A DNA stretch of 64,000 bases from Anodontia alba. Taxonomy: Eukaryota; Mollusca; Bivalvia; Lucinida; Lucinidae. The notes below the pieces were generated by a model, which worked only from the letters and a program-made list of their open reading frames with translations, searched no databases and was not told the origin of the DNA. The stretch lies in assembly GCA_964016985.1 (NCBI GenBank), contig OZ024826.1, positions 73,414,768 to 73,478,767 on the forward strand, read 5' to 3'. Positions 1-12,199 of this stretch are shown in pieces. Position 1 is the stretch's first letter. Every line of letters starts with the position of its first letter. The translations under genes were made by a program, and so were the position numbers.

Positions 1-300
1 TCATTTAAATAATGATTATTTACATTTCTGTGTACATAGTAGTATGTAATACAATAAAAGGATAACGAATTTATTTGGTAACTAATGAAAATAATTGCTT
101 GTTCATTCTCCTTTTATGTTGTTTTTAATTTATCTGTTAAATTTTGTAATTTTAATTTCTTTTTATCTTTCTGTCTTAGATTAAAGTCTAAAAAGAGTGA
201 TTTTATTCCGATCTTTCCTTTAAAGGTGCTTTTCTGTTACATTTGGAAGTATTTCTTTCTTTCTGTCTCGATTTCCGTCGAAATTAATTATATTTAGTTT

Positions 301-447
301 GAGAACGAATTGACCAAAATGAGAGTGAATTAACCAAGATGAGTACCAGCTGAGTTGGCCAAATGAAGAATTTATAGAAGAAAATATTGGTGAGTGAGAG
401 TTGATCTAAAATGTGTACGAGATGACCAAAATGAGAGCGAATTGACT
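301..447 (+). repeat. 20-bp tandem array 1
   Basis: Degenerate repeats of GAGWRCGAATTGACCAAAAT. Confidence 0.65.
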
Positions 448-608
448 TCGTACAAACGTTGAAGAACGTATAAATATACGGTGCCTATGGATTGAAAAGT
501 TTATTACAAATTGCGCGTAAAATGCGTTGTGACATAGCTGCGCACACCTGTATTTAAAGAACTGGATAAACTATGTATATTTTTCACAATATTCTAAAAA
601 CGAGGTAA

Positions 609-722
609 CGTTTGTTCGATTTGTGCTTGTTTGGATTTGTCGGTTTCCTCTTCCTCTTGGGGTCTGGGAAGGGCTGCGGTTTGTGATTGTGGCACTCCCT
701 GGACTTTTCCCGTTCCTTTTTT
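609..722 (+). repeat. Retroelement 3'-end-like repeat
   Basis: TTGTTCGATTTGTGCTTGTT, CCTCTTCCTCTTGGGGTCTG and CACTCCCTGGACTTTTCCC match 28806-28905, the 3' part of the retroelement at 27.8 kb. Open frames on both strands here come from this repeat. Confidence 0.6.
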
Positions 723-1034
723 TCCTATTATCTTACCTGCACACAAGTCCCCTCCTGAAAAGAGATCTTCTCTGAAAAGAAAGAATTTGCTCCCAAAGAG
801 CAAATTCTTCATTTTAGAGTAGACACCTTATCAGAACAAAAGGCGAAAATAAGTATCACAACGTTGTCTCCTCTGTTAGTGCATCAGTTCCCCTTAAGCT
901 TGAAGACAATTGCACAATACATCTGAGTAAATTTGATTTTCGTGCAAAGTGGAGAACCACTGTCTATCATCACTCTGCATCGAGTAGATAATGTAACATC
1001 TCACCTCAATGCATTTGAGCAGCAACGTCAAAAA

Positions 1035-1235
1035 ACGTACATTCGGACATGTGCGTCCAGCGAAGATTCAGATCAACATGCGCATTCGCGCAGTCTGATA
1101 AGAATCTACACTAGGCGCATTTTGGATAGCTAAGGAGATAAAGTTTCTTCATGTGGACAATGAAGACTCTGATGAGACAGCGCGAATGCACAGGAAGATC
1201 TGAATCTACGCTAGGCGCACGTTTTCTCACGTCAC
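1035..1235. repeat. Repeat family S
   Basis: GTGCGTCCAGCGAAGATTCA and, inverted, GATCTGAATCTACGCTAGGC. Confidence 0.65.
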
Positions 1236-1597
1236 GGTTTATTTGTTTCTCGTGTCATCTGGACAGTTTGTAGCCGTAAGAACTGTCTATAGCAACTATA
1301 GCAAATAGCTTTCATAATTACTAATGTCAGTCTGGTCCAAGGCAAGGTTCATTCAGTATACCGTATCTATGCTATGTACTTAGACATACTAGCTCCTAAC
1401 CACACTAGTCTTAAACCTTGAACTAATCAATTTAACTATCTACTGATGTATCTAATCAAAGCACTGACAGCACTGATGGGTCGATGGTCTCTGAGTGTAG
1501 GCGGAGAAAATGATACTGAACGGGTTTTATTTAACTCTTAATTTCTTGTAATTTAAACAAATAGTCCAGAACCCAATCAGCGGCGTCTGATCGGTAC

Positions 1598-1778
1598 GGT
1601 CAATTCGTTCTCAAGTCAGTTCATACTTAAGTCAATTCGTTCTCATTTTGGTCAACTCGTACTAATTTTCGGTCAATTCGTACTCATAAAATTTTTTCTT
1701 CGGTCAATTCGTACTCATTTGGTCAACACGTACTCATTTTGGTCAATTCGTTCTCATTTTGATCAATTTGTTCTCACC
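1598..1778 (-). repeat. 20-bp tandem array 2
   Basis: The same unit in reverse orientation (GGTCAATTCGTACTCATTTT), about eight units. Confidence 0.75.
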
Positions 1779-2049
1779 CTAAAATCGACTAATTTCGAAG
1801 AAATTTAGAAAGAAAACACCCAAATATAACAGGAAAGAAATATTACATGAGTAATTCGAATCAATTCACTTTTCTAGATTTTAATCTTTGATAGAAAGAT
1901 ATAGAGAGAAAGAAAAACTTTAACAACATAACATAAAATAAAACAACATAAGTTAATAAACAAGTTGTTATTTTCATTAATAGCCATTAAAAGTTGGTTT
2001 CCTTTGATCTCACGTTGAAATCGACTTATTCGGAAGAAAATCAAGAAAG

Positions 2050-2275
2050 AACAACCCAGGTGGCATGCTAATGTTGGGCCAACGTTGAATAATGGTTGTT
2101 CATTTCGTTGGCCCAACGTAGACATTCAACGTTAGCCCAACGTAAGTCTGCTTGTTAGCCATTGTGAGCCAACATGTAGGCATTACGTTGGGCCAATGTA
2201 TGTCTTCAATGTTAATTACAAGTTGGGCCAAAGTTAGCTCTGCACAATTTTAACGTTGGGCAAACGAAGATATTA
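2050..2275. repeat. Degenerate ACGTTGGCCCAACGT motif cluster
   Basis: At least seven variants of the self-complementary motif GTTGGGCCAACGTT over 225 bp, in both strands by symmetry, spaced 20-45 bp. Confidence 0.6.
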
Positions 2276-2683
2276 TGTATGATGCCAACCGATTGTTTTG
2301 CCAGTGAAAAGGGGCTGTTCCGACAGCAAATCAACATGTGAGTTTAATTATATTATATATTCGTTTCTAATTTAGGCAGCAATAATGAGGCGGATATGAA
2401 AGCCTCTTATCACTGCAGTTATGCTAATCTCAGTCTTTTAGATTTCGTTTTCCTTTGGGTGCGCTACATAATTATTATGTGCATAGAAATGTAACACTGG
2501 TACATGTAATTTAATAAGAACAATGGATTATTGCGGCGATCTTCTACTGCATAATTTGTAAAACTATCAGGAATGTAACAGTTTCGACCAATTGGGTTGT
2601 CTTTAGTTGATTGCCACTATTAAATGGTGGCTTATTAACAGGATGAAAGATAATTTATCTTTTCAAGTTGTGAAAGAAGCTTT

Positions 2684-2744
<61 letters not shown>
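2684..2744. repeat. (GT)n(GA)n microsatellite
   Basis: About 23 GT then 6 GA units. Confidence 0.95.
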
Positions 2745-3468
2745 CAGTTCATTTGAAAATGAAATGTTCATACAAAATCTCGTTCTGCAATACATAGTAA
2801 CAACAGGGTGATCTTCCATCCCCTCTTATGAAAAGAAATGTAATTTTGTCTTTTTGTCGGTTAATCCTGAATATTTCTTATACTAATCAGCAATTGTCAT
2901 GTGAACTACAGACAAACCTGTGTTAGGCAAGCGCCCAGGGGAAAATCAAATATTGGTTGCTTAATACATGTAGATTTCAACCACTGTGCATTTAATGGGA
3001 TCTGAAACCGTGGCCTTTTAAGACAAACTGTATACGATTTACAGTTCGCATTGCAAGTTTCTGTTGTCTGAAAACTCTCATGACACATTTCGTATTGTAT
3101 GCTTAGACGGACTAAAAATCGCCTTTATACAAATTATATAATATACTTCTATTAATGTTTTTTTTCTCTCACTTCTTAATCGTAAATTTATTGGCTAATG
3201 GACACTCCACCACCGTATTTTAAACGGAATTAACTTCATAATCTTATCCAAAATAGCCTCTCTGATTCTAAATGGTCGCCCAAACGGACGGACGGATGCC
3301 GTGGATGGTCGGGATCATTCATGCCCCACTGACTTTATAGGCGGAGACAAAAATTTTCGTACGGGAATGCGTGTAGATGTAAGTATTACCATTTGTCACT
3401 TCTGATTACGTCGTTTTATGCACCATATTTATACAGCATATTTTGTGTTTTATTGTAGGTTTTCTATT

Positions 3469-3471
<3 letters not shown>

Positions 3472-3496
<25 letters not shown>
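3472..3496. repeat. (ATT)n microsatellite
   Basis: About eight uninterrupted ATT units. Confidence 0.9.
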
Positions 3497-3499
<3 letters not shown>

Positions 3500-3852
3500 A
3501 AATGCATCTTAAATACCTTCGAATCTATCTTATATATGTGCACCAGTATTCCAGCTTTATAAGTATAATGGCTATAATATATAAGATTTAATATCTTCTA
3601 GATGATGATATACATTGTTGCTTGCAACAATAAGAATATATTTTAAAGTGTGATTACTATTGCTCAAATTGTGTTAATAGTGTCTCTATGTCTACTTATA
3701 TGCCTTATGTGTTAGTCGATTAATAGATATACATAGCTAATGTTACATTTGTTACAAAAAAAAAAATCCGACTATAAATAAAATTTGTATCTGCATCTGT
3801 ATCTGCACCATTAACAATCAAAGATGCATATATCCCAAAATAGAGGTCCAAA

Positions 3853-4057
3853 AAATGAGAACAAACTGACCAAAACCATGAGTACATGTACGAGTTGACC
3901 ATAATGAGGACGAATTGACCAAAATGAGTACGAATTGACCGAACAATGAGTACGAATTGACCAAATAAGTACGAATTCACCAAATCGATGAGTACGAATT
4001 CACCAAAATAAGAACGAGTTGACTTGAGTATGAATTGACTTGAGTACGAGTTGACTG
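3853..4057 (+). repeat. 20-bp tandem array 3
   Basis: About ten units of GAGTACGAATTGACCAAAAT, with small indels. The open frame through it is a by-product of the repeat. It ends in a family H fragment (GATCTGGGTCTTCACTGTTT). Confidence 0.75.
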
Positions 4058-4766
4058 GGAACCTTCTGATCTGGGTCTTCACTGTTTGCCAGTGTCCCAG
4101 TACTAAGCCCAGTCCAGGTTTTAGTAGTTGCGGTCATGGTACCAAAGCTGTAATCCAAACTCATAAATCCATAAACGAATGACAAATCAGAATATTCATA
4201 TCAATAGACATGGACCCCAGAACAAAGGGTGTAATCAGGCGTCCGCGGATAGTAAGCATTACTTGGTAAGCAAGCTTCGCCCACCATGCCCGCAGGCCTG
4301 AACGAAGGAAATATCGTTCGGTTCGGAGATAATAGGTTGTGGGTTTCGTATTGTGAACATTTGGTCAGTCCATCTAATGCGCGGTTTGATTTCATTGGTC
4401 AATGATAATCACGTGGGCAACAGCTTTAAAGAAATGATGGTGTGTATACACTAAGGCTCGATTGTAAACAATCGACCCGAGAACTGCTGGATGAGTGACA
4501 AACTGTGTATACCTTGATAAGACGCCGTGATGTTCTGTGGCGTATATCAGGATCTGTACTATTTCTTAGGCTGTCCGTCTGAGCACTTAGGTTGAATACG
4601 GTGCATCTTGTCGTACTGCTTATCTTTTGTTCTGTTGCCAAACTTCAGCATGGTCAATGGTCACCCTGAGAGCTTGCCTAAATACCAGTTTAGTGAAGGA
4701 TATTTAAACAGAAAGATTACTGAAATTCAGAATAGTTATGCCTAGTGTCCCATAAAAGGGATATTT

Positions 4767-4833
4767 GCAAACAGTGTAGACCCAGATCAGACGCCGCAGA
4801 ACGCGGCGTCTGATCAGGGTCTATACTGGTTGT
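4767..4833. repeat. Hairpin repeat family H, type copy
   Basis: A 67-bp palindrome: GCAAACAGTGTAGACCCAGA, TCAGACGCCGC and the reverse complement. No terminal repeats beyond the hairpin itself. Other copies are listed separately; partial ones lie at 1575-1595, 4050-4092, 4500-4570, 16128-16160 and 60290-60345. Confidence 0.8.
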
Positions 4834-5289
4834 ATTAAGTACAGGTATTTCTATAAAAGATGGTAATAATAAAATACTAAGCGTCACTTGAAAATGGGGT
4901 GTCCAAAGAGTTTACATGTAGGTAGCAGAGTCCTCTAGATATAAATGGGTTAATAATGGTATTTTATAAATAGGAATATGATATACTAAGGGGAATGAAA
5001 ACACTTCAGGGGAGATTAATCTGTCAGAATTGTTCTCCATTGAGAGTAAATTTTTTTCTTCAAGAGAAGAACCCTTTTCAAAATTGGCTTGGTGTGCAGA
5101 AACACAAATAAGAAGTCGTACAAGTTGTCTTTCTTGCAAAAATGCGAAAACTCTACCAAGTTTATGCACTACCGTAAAGCTGCAAAAATAATGTTTTTAT
5201 TCACTGTCATAATGATATCGTTCATTTATGTTATAGCTCAGTGCATTTTAGCACCTGTATTTCAGCTTTAACTCCTTCGGTGCCAAATT

Positions 5290-5578
5290 CCAGGCTTTAT
5301 TTGTCGTCGGAACCAGGTCAGGAAGCAAATGACGATAATTTAGGGAAATCTTTTCGATCTTCTACACAATAATGATATGTTGAGTGTACTCATTAGAATC
5401 GCCTCGATGAGGCGATTCTAATGAGCACACACAATATACAATTTCATAAGATAAGAACATTTCCTTAAATATTTGTTTTCTTGAGGTATCGGAAGAACTT
5501 CGTAGGGACTGAAGAACGATTTCGAATTAGCCATGGTAAACGAGCCATCGGTGTTTGAGCTACTGAGGTTTCGCTGTA
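5290..5578 (+). mobile_element. CAGTAAAACCTC-type MITE, second copy with central hairpin
   Basis: Matches 57690-57934 (GGTCAG.AGGCAAATG, GGGAAATCTTTTCGATCTTC, AATTAGCCATGGTAAACGAG). The hairpin at 5380-5440 (TGTACTCATTAGAATCGCC and its complement) has the same design as family A. Confidence 0.6.
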
Positions 5579-5586
5579 TCTATTAA

Positions 5587-5755
5587 GGGATATGGATACT
5601 TTTTCCCGGGAGACAATTCTGTCAAAAGTTTTTTCTGACTCTAAAAAGAAAGAATTAGCTCCCCCTGGGAGCATGTTCTTTCCTTTTTGTGCAGACCCCT
5701 TTCTTGAAGGGGCTTGGTGTGCAGTAACGCAAACAGAAAATGGCGTACATTATAT
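5587..5755. repeat. Repeat family B, type copy
   Basis: GGATATGGATACTTTTTCCC, then a hairpin on AAAGAATTAGCTCC/GGGAGCATGTTCTTT, then CTTGAAGGGGCTTGGTGTGC. Short dispersed repeat with variable centre. Further copies at about 755-850, 4990-5130, 7155-7335, 10605-10700, 14690-14830 and 15680-15770. Confidence 0.6.
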
Positions 5756-5786
5756 TTACCTTGATCATTCGGCCAGATAGGTCTGA

Positions 5787-5844
5787 GCAGAGTATATACT
5801 AAGCAGACGTTGCATAACGTCTGATCCGAGTCTACTCTGTTTGC
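5787..5844. repeat. Hairpin repeat family H
   Basis: GCAGAGTATATACTAAGCAG, centre ACGTTGCATAACGT. Confidence 0.7.
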
Positions 5845-6278
5845 CATTCATCAACTCGTTTTAGACACATCAACAGATCGTGAAACGGTCTTGTTTGAAT
5901 TTTAATACTAGTATACCAAAGATTTCAGGGCTGCGTTCAGAAGTGCTAAGTGATAGCAAAGTGCAAAGTGACAGCGAATGTTTTGCCCTGGATCCCTGTA
6001 CCTAATGACGAGCGCCAACAGGAGCAGGGGACCAGGGCAAAACACTCGCGAGTAACAGTTCAGGTGTTCCTATATTTAGGGTAATCATATAAAAATCACA
6101 GAAATAAAATTAATGTACTTGCAATCGTACAACACTTTCTGCAAGAAAACAATTCGGCAGAAATTATCTTAGCCGTGTAATGTGGTACGTATGTAGTCGT
6201 CGTCATAGTTTGCTCTGGTGTCATTGGCTGGCCACGTTCTGTGGTTGTGATACTTCCTGGACATCTTGACTATTTTGA

Positions 6279-6466
6279 AGTGACATTGATTTGATTTTAC
6301 CATTATTTGATGATCCAAGTGATAGCAATTTAGTTATGCTTGAGAGTGCAGAAAGTGATGATGAACCCTTCTGTACAAAGCTAGAGTGTGATATATGCAA
6401 GTCTCCAAATTTGGTTAGGCACGGAAACTGTTTAGTCTACGATATAAACTTTGGCACCAATGGGAA
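6279..6466 (+). other. Possible unidentified coding exon
   Basis: Sixty-two open codons without an upstream Met, reading LILPLFDDPSDSNLVMLESA, ESDDEPFCTKLECDICKSPN, LVRHGNCLVYDINFGTNG. The composition is acidic with a C-x2-C and spaced Cys, unlike the chance frames around it, and a GTAAAT donor-like site follows at 6467. No family recognised; it may belong to an old transposon. Confidence 0.3.
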
Positions 6467-6779
6467 GTAAATATATACTAAACTACGTTTAAATATTTGA
6501 AGGAAACCTTGGCCTGTATCAGTTAGGCATTTTTGAAAACTTAAGGTGAATATCATTCCAGGGATATCAATTTACTCGTAGTTTATGCCTGAAAGGAAGA
6601 TAAAAAAATCAAATCAACAGAATGGCAAGAATAGTTACTAAACTTAAACCTTTTTCAAAACTATCTAGCTAAGTTCAAAGAGACAGATACAGCCAGAACG
6701 TTATGATTGTATGCATTTAGAAAATCCTTCTGGGAGTGAATTAAAATTTGATTAGGACTCTTGCCGTCAGTAGCATATG

Positions 6780-7110
6780 CAGTCAATTCCCGTTATCTCG
6801 AATTCCAAGGGACTCACTGAAACACTTCGAGATATCCGTACTTTGACATATCAGAGTTGAGAGAGTGAGGAAAAAAAATTGAACAACCACATTTAACAAA
6901 TGAATATGTAATTTGACTCCTGAAGTTAGAAGTATATAAATAAAATAATGTGGAAAAGAGGTGAAATTGCTCCTGAGGAGCAATTTCTCCTCTTTTCCAC
7001 ATTATTTTGTTACCTGTTGTCATAGTTTCATTTTAAAACTGGGACCAGATTTTCACTTCGAGATAAGCGGTAATTCGAAATAAGCGAGTTCGAGATAACG
7101 AGGTTCGACT
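6780..7110 (-). mobile_element. Pogo/Tigger-like MITE, copy 1
   Basis: About 330 bp with inverted ends CAGTCRACTCYCGTTATCTCGAA, shared by five copies. A perfect inner palindrome is built on AGAAATTGCTCC/GGAGCAATTTCT and CTCTTTTCCACA. TA lies at the borders. CAGT-type ends with TA duplications suggest pogo/Tigger relatives; no transposase is present. Confidence 0.72.
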
Positions 7111-7521
7111 GTACTTGTACTTAGAATGGAGGGTATGTATGCTTTAGAGGAATTAGATACACTTGGAAGATTCTTCACTTTTGTGACTTCTTGTTTGTTT
7201 TCATCAACACCAAGTGCCTTCTGAAAAGGGGGTCTAATTTAACAGGAACCAATTTACCAGATTCTTTTCTTTTGGAGTAGACCTCCTCTAAGAGGGAAGG
7301 CAAAACATTTTGACAAAAGATGACTTCCGTGAAAGTGTGTCCGTTCTCCTTAAGAAACCATTCCTGGGTATGTACTGAAATTAAACCAAGACTGTGGACA
7401 TCAGTAGAATACAGATATAATAGTACATGTACATATGCATACGTGTTTTAACTCCTTAGGAATTGCACTACCCCCGCACCAAGACTGTGGTTGTAAGCAG
7501 CAGACTGCTAGAACGTATGTA

Positions 7522-7810
7522 CATCACGAAAACATGCCTATATAATTTTGATCCCCTTAAACCCCACTTTTATATAGTAAAACTGGGATTTACAGGGGTA
7601 TACATTATTTTTCTTATTTTTGCTCAAAAACATAGATTGTGGGTACTCGTTAGAACCGCCTTGCCGAGGCGGTTCTAATGAGTACCCACAATCTATGTTT
7701 TGAGCAGAAATATAAAAAAATATCAGAGTATTTTATCGGAAAATTTTCAGTTTTTGGAGGTGAAATTTTCTATATACATTTTGTATTTGAATAGGTATGT
7801 TTTTGTAATG
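7522..7810 (+). mobile_element. Fold-back MITE family A, copy 1
   Basis: Typical member, 289 bp. Ends are inverted (CATCACGAAAACATGCCTA against TAGGTATGTTTTTGTAATG). In the middle is a near-perfect hairpin, with arms CATAGATTGTGGGTACTCGT and its complement around CCGCCTTGCCGAGGCGG. One flank carries the conserved CCCCACTTTTATATAGTAAA, the other GGTGAAATTTTC. No coding capacity. Confidence 0.85.
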
Positions 7811-8637
7811 ACATTTTGAATAGCTCTCTGAAAGTTAACTGAGGGTAAATTGGACCAAGACTGACCGTAAGTAGCATATACACAAAGAACAGTATATTTG
7901 TATGTATTTAGAACATCTTCCAGGGCTTGTACAGACATTGGTCTAAGACTCTGACCGTCAGTAGGACACAGCTGAAACGGTACGCATGTATATTGTTAAA
8001 CACCCTTCTGACTGCCCGTCGGACGCATTTCAACTAAACCGGTATATGGCACAGTATGCATTTAAAATCCACCTGGAAGTGTATTGAAAATTTACCAAGA
8101 CATATCCGTGAAATTTTGTAGGAAATGCAGTGCCGGTGAGAAGTGAATCGTTGTTGTGTCACAAGCATTGACCGGACAGAATAAACAGATGAAAGTGTTA
8201 ATAATTCGTATTGATAACAATTTAATTAGTTTACTTATTTCTTCTGTTCTCTTAGTTTAATTACAATTTGCAGAATCTCTTCCGCCTCTGACTTTGCTGA
8301 TAATTATCGCCTCGCTTGTCAGTCTACTTTGGAACGCTTTGTCAGTTGTTCTTTCCCAGCGTGACTACACGACGACGACGTTTCTTCTCTGCTATTAAAA
8401 TCTGTCAGTAACGACATGCCTCATAGAAGTGCATATGACTAATACGTCATGTTAAGGAAAGCTTTCTGCAAGGGAAACCTCCTTACGTGAATTTGATGTG
8501 AGATTTGACAAGATAAGCAGATTCTCAGACAGACATGAAGTGAAGAAAGGGTAAACATAACAATGGATTGCGGAGATTATCTCATGGATCAATAGCACAA
8601 AAATTAGGCAAGCCGCAACATCGGGAAACACACATTC

Positions 8638-8840
8638 AGACATGAGCGCCCAGCGAAGATTCAGATAAGCCTGCGCATTCGCACAGTCTGGTCAGAATCT
8701 TCACAGGACGCATTTTTGATAGCTAAGTATAAGAAGTTCTTTATGTGGACAACGAAGACTCTGATCAGACTGTGCGGACGCGCAGGCTGAGTTGAGTCTT
8801 CATTAGGCGCACGTCAGAAGGTACGCTTTCTCACCTTGTG
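8638..8840. repeat. Repeat family S
   Basis: GAGCGCCCAGCGAAGATTCA, then GACTCTGATCAGACTGTGCG. Confidence 0.68.
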
Positions 8841-9059
8841 GCTCAGATAACATCAGCAACATCGGAACACAGACAGCTGTACAGATAAAATAAGCTCTTT
8901 CATTCTAAAAGATGTCTTTGAGAAATATGCGGGCATCGGAGGCTCAGATTACCTGTCTAACTACGCTCCGAATCTTTGCTGACCACTTATAAGAACTCAA
9001 AAACGAGTTCGAATCATCCATGCTAAACGAGCCATCCATGTTCGAGCCATTGAGTTCAT

Positions 9060-9325
9060 ACTGTATTTGCAAGTTGAAGCTGTATCAGCGTTTAGGGCGA
9101 GGTTTCGATCGAGTAAAACTAGTTTAAGCCCCTCTCTCCAACCCCAAGAAGTTTCTCTACCGTTCCAATGCAGTTCCTTTGTTGTAGTGCAGTTCGTCTT
9201 ATTTTTGTATGTCGGTTATTGCATGTGTGTCATTGTGTCATTGTGTCATTGTTAGTGCTTTGTCTCTTCTTCTGCTTTCGATCGGGAAGGCTGTGCTTCG
9301 TGATTCTGACCTTACCTGGAAAAAA
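9060..9325 (+). repeat. GCGAGGTTTC retroelement-like repeat
   Basis: GGCGAGGTTTCGATCGAGTA begins a T-rich repeat also present at 12300-12490 and 39495-39530, and on the minus strand at about 21490-21730 and 21930-21990. T-rich frames read as hydrophobic proteins but are repeat-derived. Confidence 0.55.
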
Positions 9326-9454
9326 ATCATTTATATATTTCCGTATTGGTCTTTTTCGTTGAAGTATTCAATACGAAGTTACGTTTTTGTTTGACCCGTC
9401 CTCATTATTAGAAGTACAGACGACCAGCTTATTTTAACGCGTTGAGCCCCAACG

Positions 9455-9635
9455 TACCTTCGGACATGTGTGTCCAACGAAAACTCAAATCATCCTGCGC
9501 ATTCAAGCAGTCCTCGTTGTCCGCATGAAGAAAGTCTGCATCCTTGGTTATCCAAAAGGCGCCCAGTAAAGATTCTGGTCAGGCTGATCTGAATATTTAC
9601 TGGGCGCACTTGTCGGAAGGTGCGTTTTCTGACAT
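9455..9635. repeat. Repeat family S
   Basis: Divergent left half (GTGTGTCCAACGAAAACTCA); right half CTGATCTGAATATTTACTGG. Confidence 0.55.
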
Positions 9636-10810
9636 TACGACCCATTTATCTGTTTTGTTGACAACTAGTCTCTCCTAACATTAAGCGGTAGGCAATGGAA
9701 CGATATATTTCCAGGCACCAAACCCAATTTACACAGTAAATGAGATAAATTTAAAAGAACAACGTTTTTCCGGCTTCTGAAAAAGATGGGACACTTGTGA
9801 TATTGACTTCATTAATTTGAAGTATACTTGTGGCGGAAACCGCGAAAATAGCATGCATGAATACCCTAACTAGTATGCGTATCCGCGTAGTATATATTCA
9901 TAGCTGATTGATGGTATATTCTGTACTGTTCATTGAGTTTGTATTATGGCATGGAAGACCCTGATGAGACTGATCTTGTTCTTGTTCATCGCATTTGGGA
10001 CAAGTGCTATTTTCACCCGTTGCATGGCACTTATTCGAAGATGAAGATAATGTTGGTGTACTTCTGGAAGCAAACATTGACATAAGTAACCAGTACAAGG
10101 GAACGTTGACGTTAATCATTGAACGAATGTCAATTGTTTTGGGTAAAAGAAATTAAGTTATCGCAAGGAAACCAATTTATAATGTTTACATCCTATCAGG
10201 GACCGCAACTCATGTCAGGTGATATACAGATGTCATTTTTGGCCTGAACTAGTATATATTCGACATTAAGCGACTATACGCTTTTCGTTTAAACTGGCCT
10301 TTGTTTACCACTAGGAACCAGTCTTGTGGCGAGCATTTCCCTGAATTACAGTATGTCTGTAACTTTGTCGCTACACAGATATATTTTGCGTTTATCAGTA
10401 ATAGTTGCTGTGTATTAATTTTATTTTAAAAGCTTGTTAATGCGGAATACAGTATGAAATGATTCGTCTTCGAAATTTTCCTGTTTAAATCTACGCCGCT
10501 GGATGGGGCATTAAATAGACGTCTCGTTCCTAAACCTTTTACAACAGATTGGCGCCTGGCTACCCAAAGTTTTTTTTACGCGGGTACTGAATATCAGATT
10601 GAGACAGTGCAATTTTTTCTTGTTAGAGCAGATCATTTTTCAGAAGAGACCCATGTGCAGGAAGGCAACCAGGAAGTCACAAAAGTTGTCTCCCTTGAAA
10701 GCACTGACAGCACTGATGGGTCGATTGTCTCTGAGTGAAGGCTGAAAAATCGTCCCGAACGGGGACTAAAGATTGTTTTCATTTAACACTTAACTTCCTA
10801 TATTTGAAGA

Positions 10811-10877
10811 AAACAGTGCTGACCCTAAACAGACGCCGCGTTCCGCGGCGTCTGATTTGGGTCTGTACTGTTTGCCA
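10811..10877. repeat. Hairpin repeat family H
   Basis: Centre GACGCCGCGTTCCGCGGCGTC, flanked by AACAGTGCTGACCCTAAACA / GGGTCTGTACTGTTTGCC. Confidence 0.75.
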
Positions 10878-11595
10878 ATGTCCCAAAAGTTCCAGTCCAG
10901 GTTTTACAGATACATTGTACCCATCTATTAACTCAGAGACAAGAATAGCGCAGCTATAAATAACCGTTACCTGGATTTCATATAAAGAGCGGTTTGATTA
11001 CATTGGTCAATGATAATCACCTGGACAACTGTCTCAAAGAAATTTTGGCGTTTGTATACTATGGCTAAATTGTAAACAATCGATCCAAAAATGGCGTTAA
11101 ACTACACGTGTATCCGGTCGCATTAAATGTTTAGGATAAATATGGTAAGTAGATTATCGGTATACATACGTAAACATCTACGATGCTCTATTAAACAATC
11201 AATCAAATTACGTTTTCAAATATATTTCTTTGTCAAGTTTAAACAACATTTTTACCTTGGAGAGACATGTTTAAACGGTTCAAATGTTTTCTGCACTAAA
11301 CGATTACCAGACGAATCTTCTAGATTCAAGCTGACGTACATAACGAGTTTAAAACTGACAAATTAAATTTTAGTTGTTAGCCTTTTCCACCCTCTGGGCT
11401 AAAACTTCAGCAGGCGACAATTCGATGGTATTTTTTCTTAGTTGTTTCTCCAGAAAATAGGATCTGACATTTCATGCAGGAGACAGTTTGCATGAAAAGT
11501 CTATATTTTGGGAAAATAAGTAGTGTTTCAAAATGTCGTCTACTGACATTTTTACCTAGCAAGCTAAGTATTAATGCTACATAATCTTATTTCAG

Positions 11596-11772
11596 GACGG
11601 CAAAGCGAAAGACAAGACAGACGATTGCATGATCAGCGTCATGCGAGAATATCTTCTTGGTCTGTGCGTCGACCGACTGCGAGGTTCAGATCCAATTGCG
11701 ATTCATGACTATCGCTACCCATTTACTGAAATATTGGGCGCTATAGAATGCCGCAAAGAACTACAGAGACCC
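11596..11772 (+). other. Possible unidentified coding exon
   Basis: Fifty-nine codons open after a good acceptor (ataatcttatttcag), reading DGKAKDKTDDCMISVMREYL, LGLCVDRLRGSDPIAIHDYR and on to a TAA. The stretch has clearly higher GC than its surroundings. No family recognised and no partner exon seen. Confidence 0.3.
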
Positions 11773-11908
11773 TAATCAGACTGTGTAAATGGATAAGAAT
11801 ATACGACGATATGAATATGCAATTCTGCTATGCTCCAATACTCCGTTCGCTTGACGAGGTCCGCATGTTAAACAAAGCGGGCCAAGTATAAGTGTTTGAG
11901 TTCTAATA

Positions 11909-12015
11909 CCCAGCTAGCATTCTACGTAAATCTACATCGGACCGTCATCGGCCCGTCAGCTACCCTGACGGGCCGATGACGGCCCGATATAGATTTACGT
12001 AGAATGCTGACTGGG
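11909..12015. mobile_element. 107-bp near-perfect palindrome, copy 1
   Basis: Arms GCATTCTACGTAAATCTACA through GGCCCGTCAG pair with the reverse complement around the loop CTAC. The ends are CCCAGCTAG and CTGACTGGG, with TA on both sides. Confidence 0.8.
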
Positions 12016-12199
12016 TAGCATTTTATTTTTTATCAATCTGTACTGAGAAATACGAAAGCAGAACATAACATGCATGACTTACATGTATGGTCGCTGCCTG
12101 ACTGTCAATGTCTGTGGTCGGGCTCATCAAGGTCTTGTTTGTGGTTTTCTTGTGTTCTGACTTCAGATCGCCATTGAGCTCTTTACGTTGCTTGATCAC

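Larger units (their letters stand above)
190..1870. mobile_element. Fold-back element with tandem-repeat arms
   Basis: The segment 190-447 and the segment about 1598-1870 are inverted relatives: outer parts share TTTCTTTCTTT and TCGAAATTA blocks, and inner parts are arrays of a 20-bp unit (GAGTACGAATTGACCAAAAT; reverse at the right). The 1.1 kb between holds family B and S copies and no gene. Limits are approximate because the arms have diverged. Confidence 0.5.

Noticed and set aside
3720..4185. 120-codon minus-strand frame
   Set aside because: Generated by the 20-bp tandem array; no initiation or splice context.
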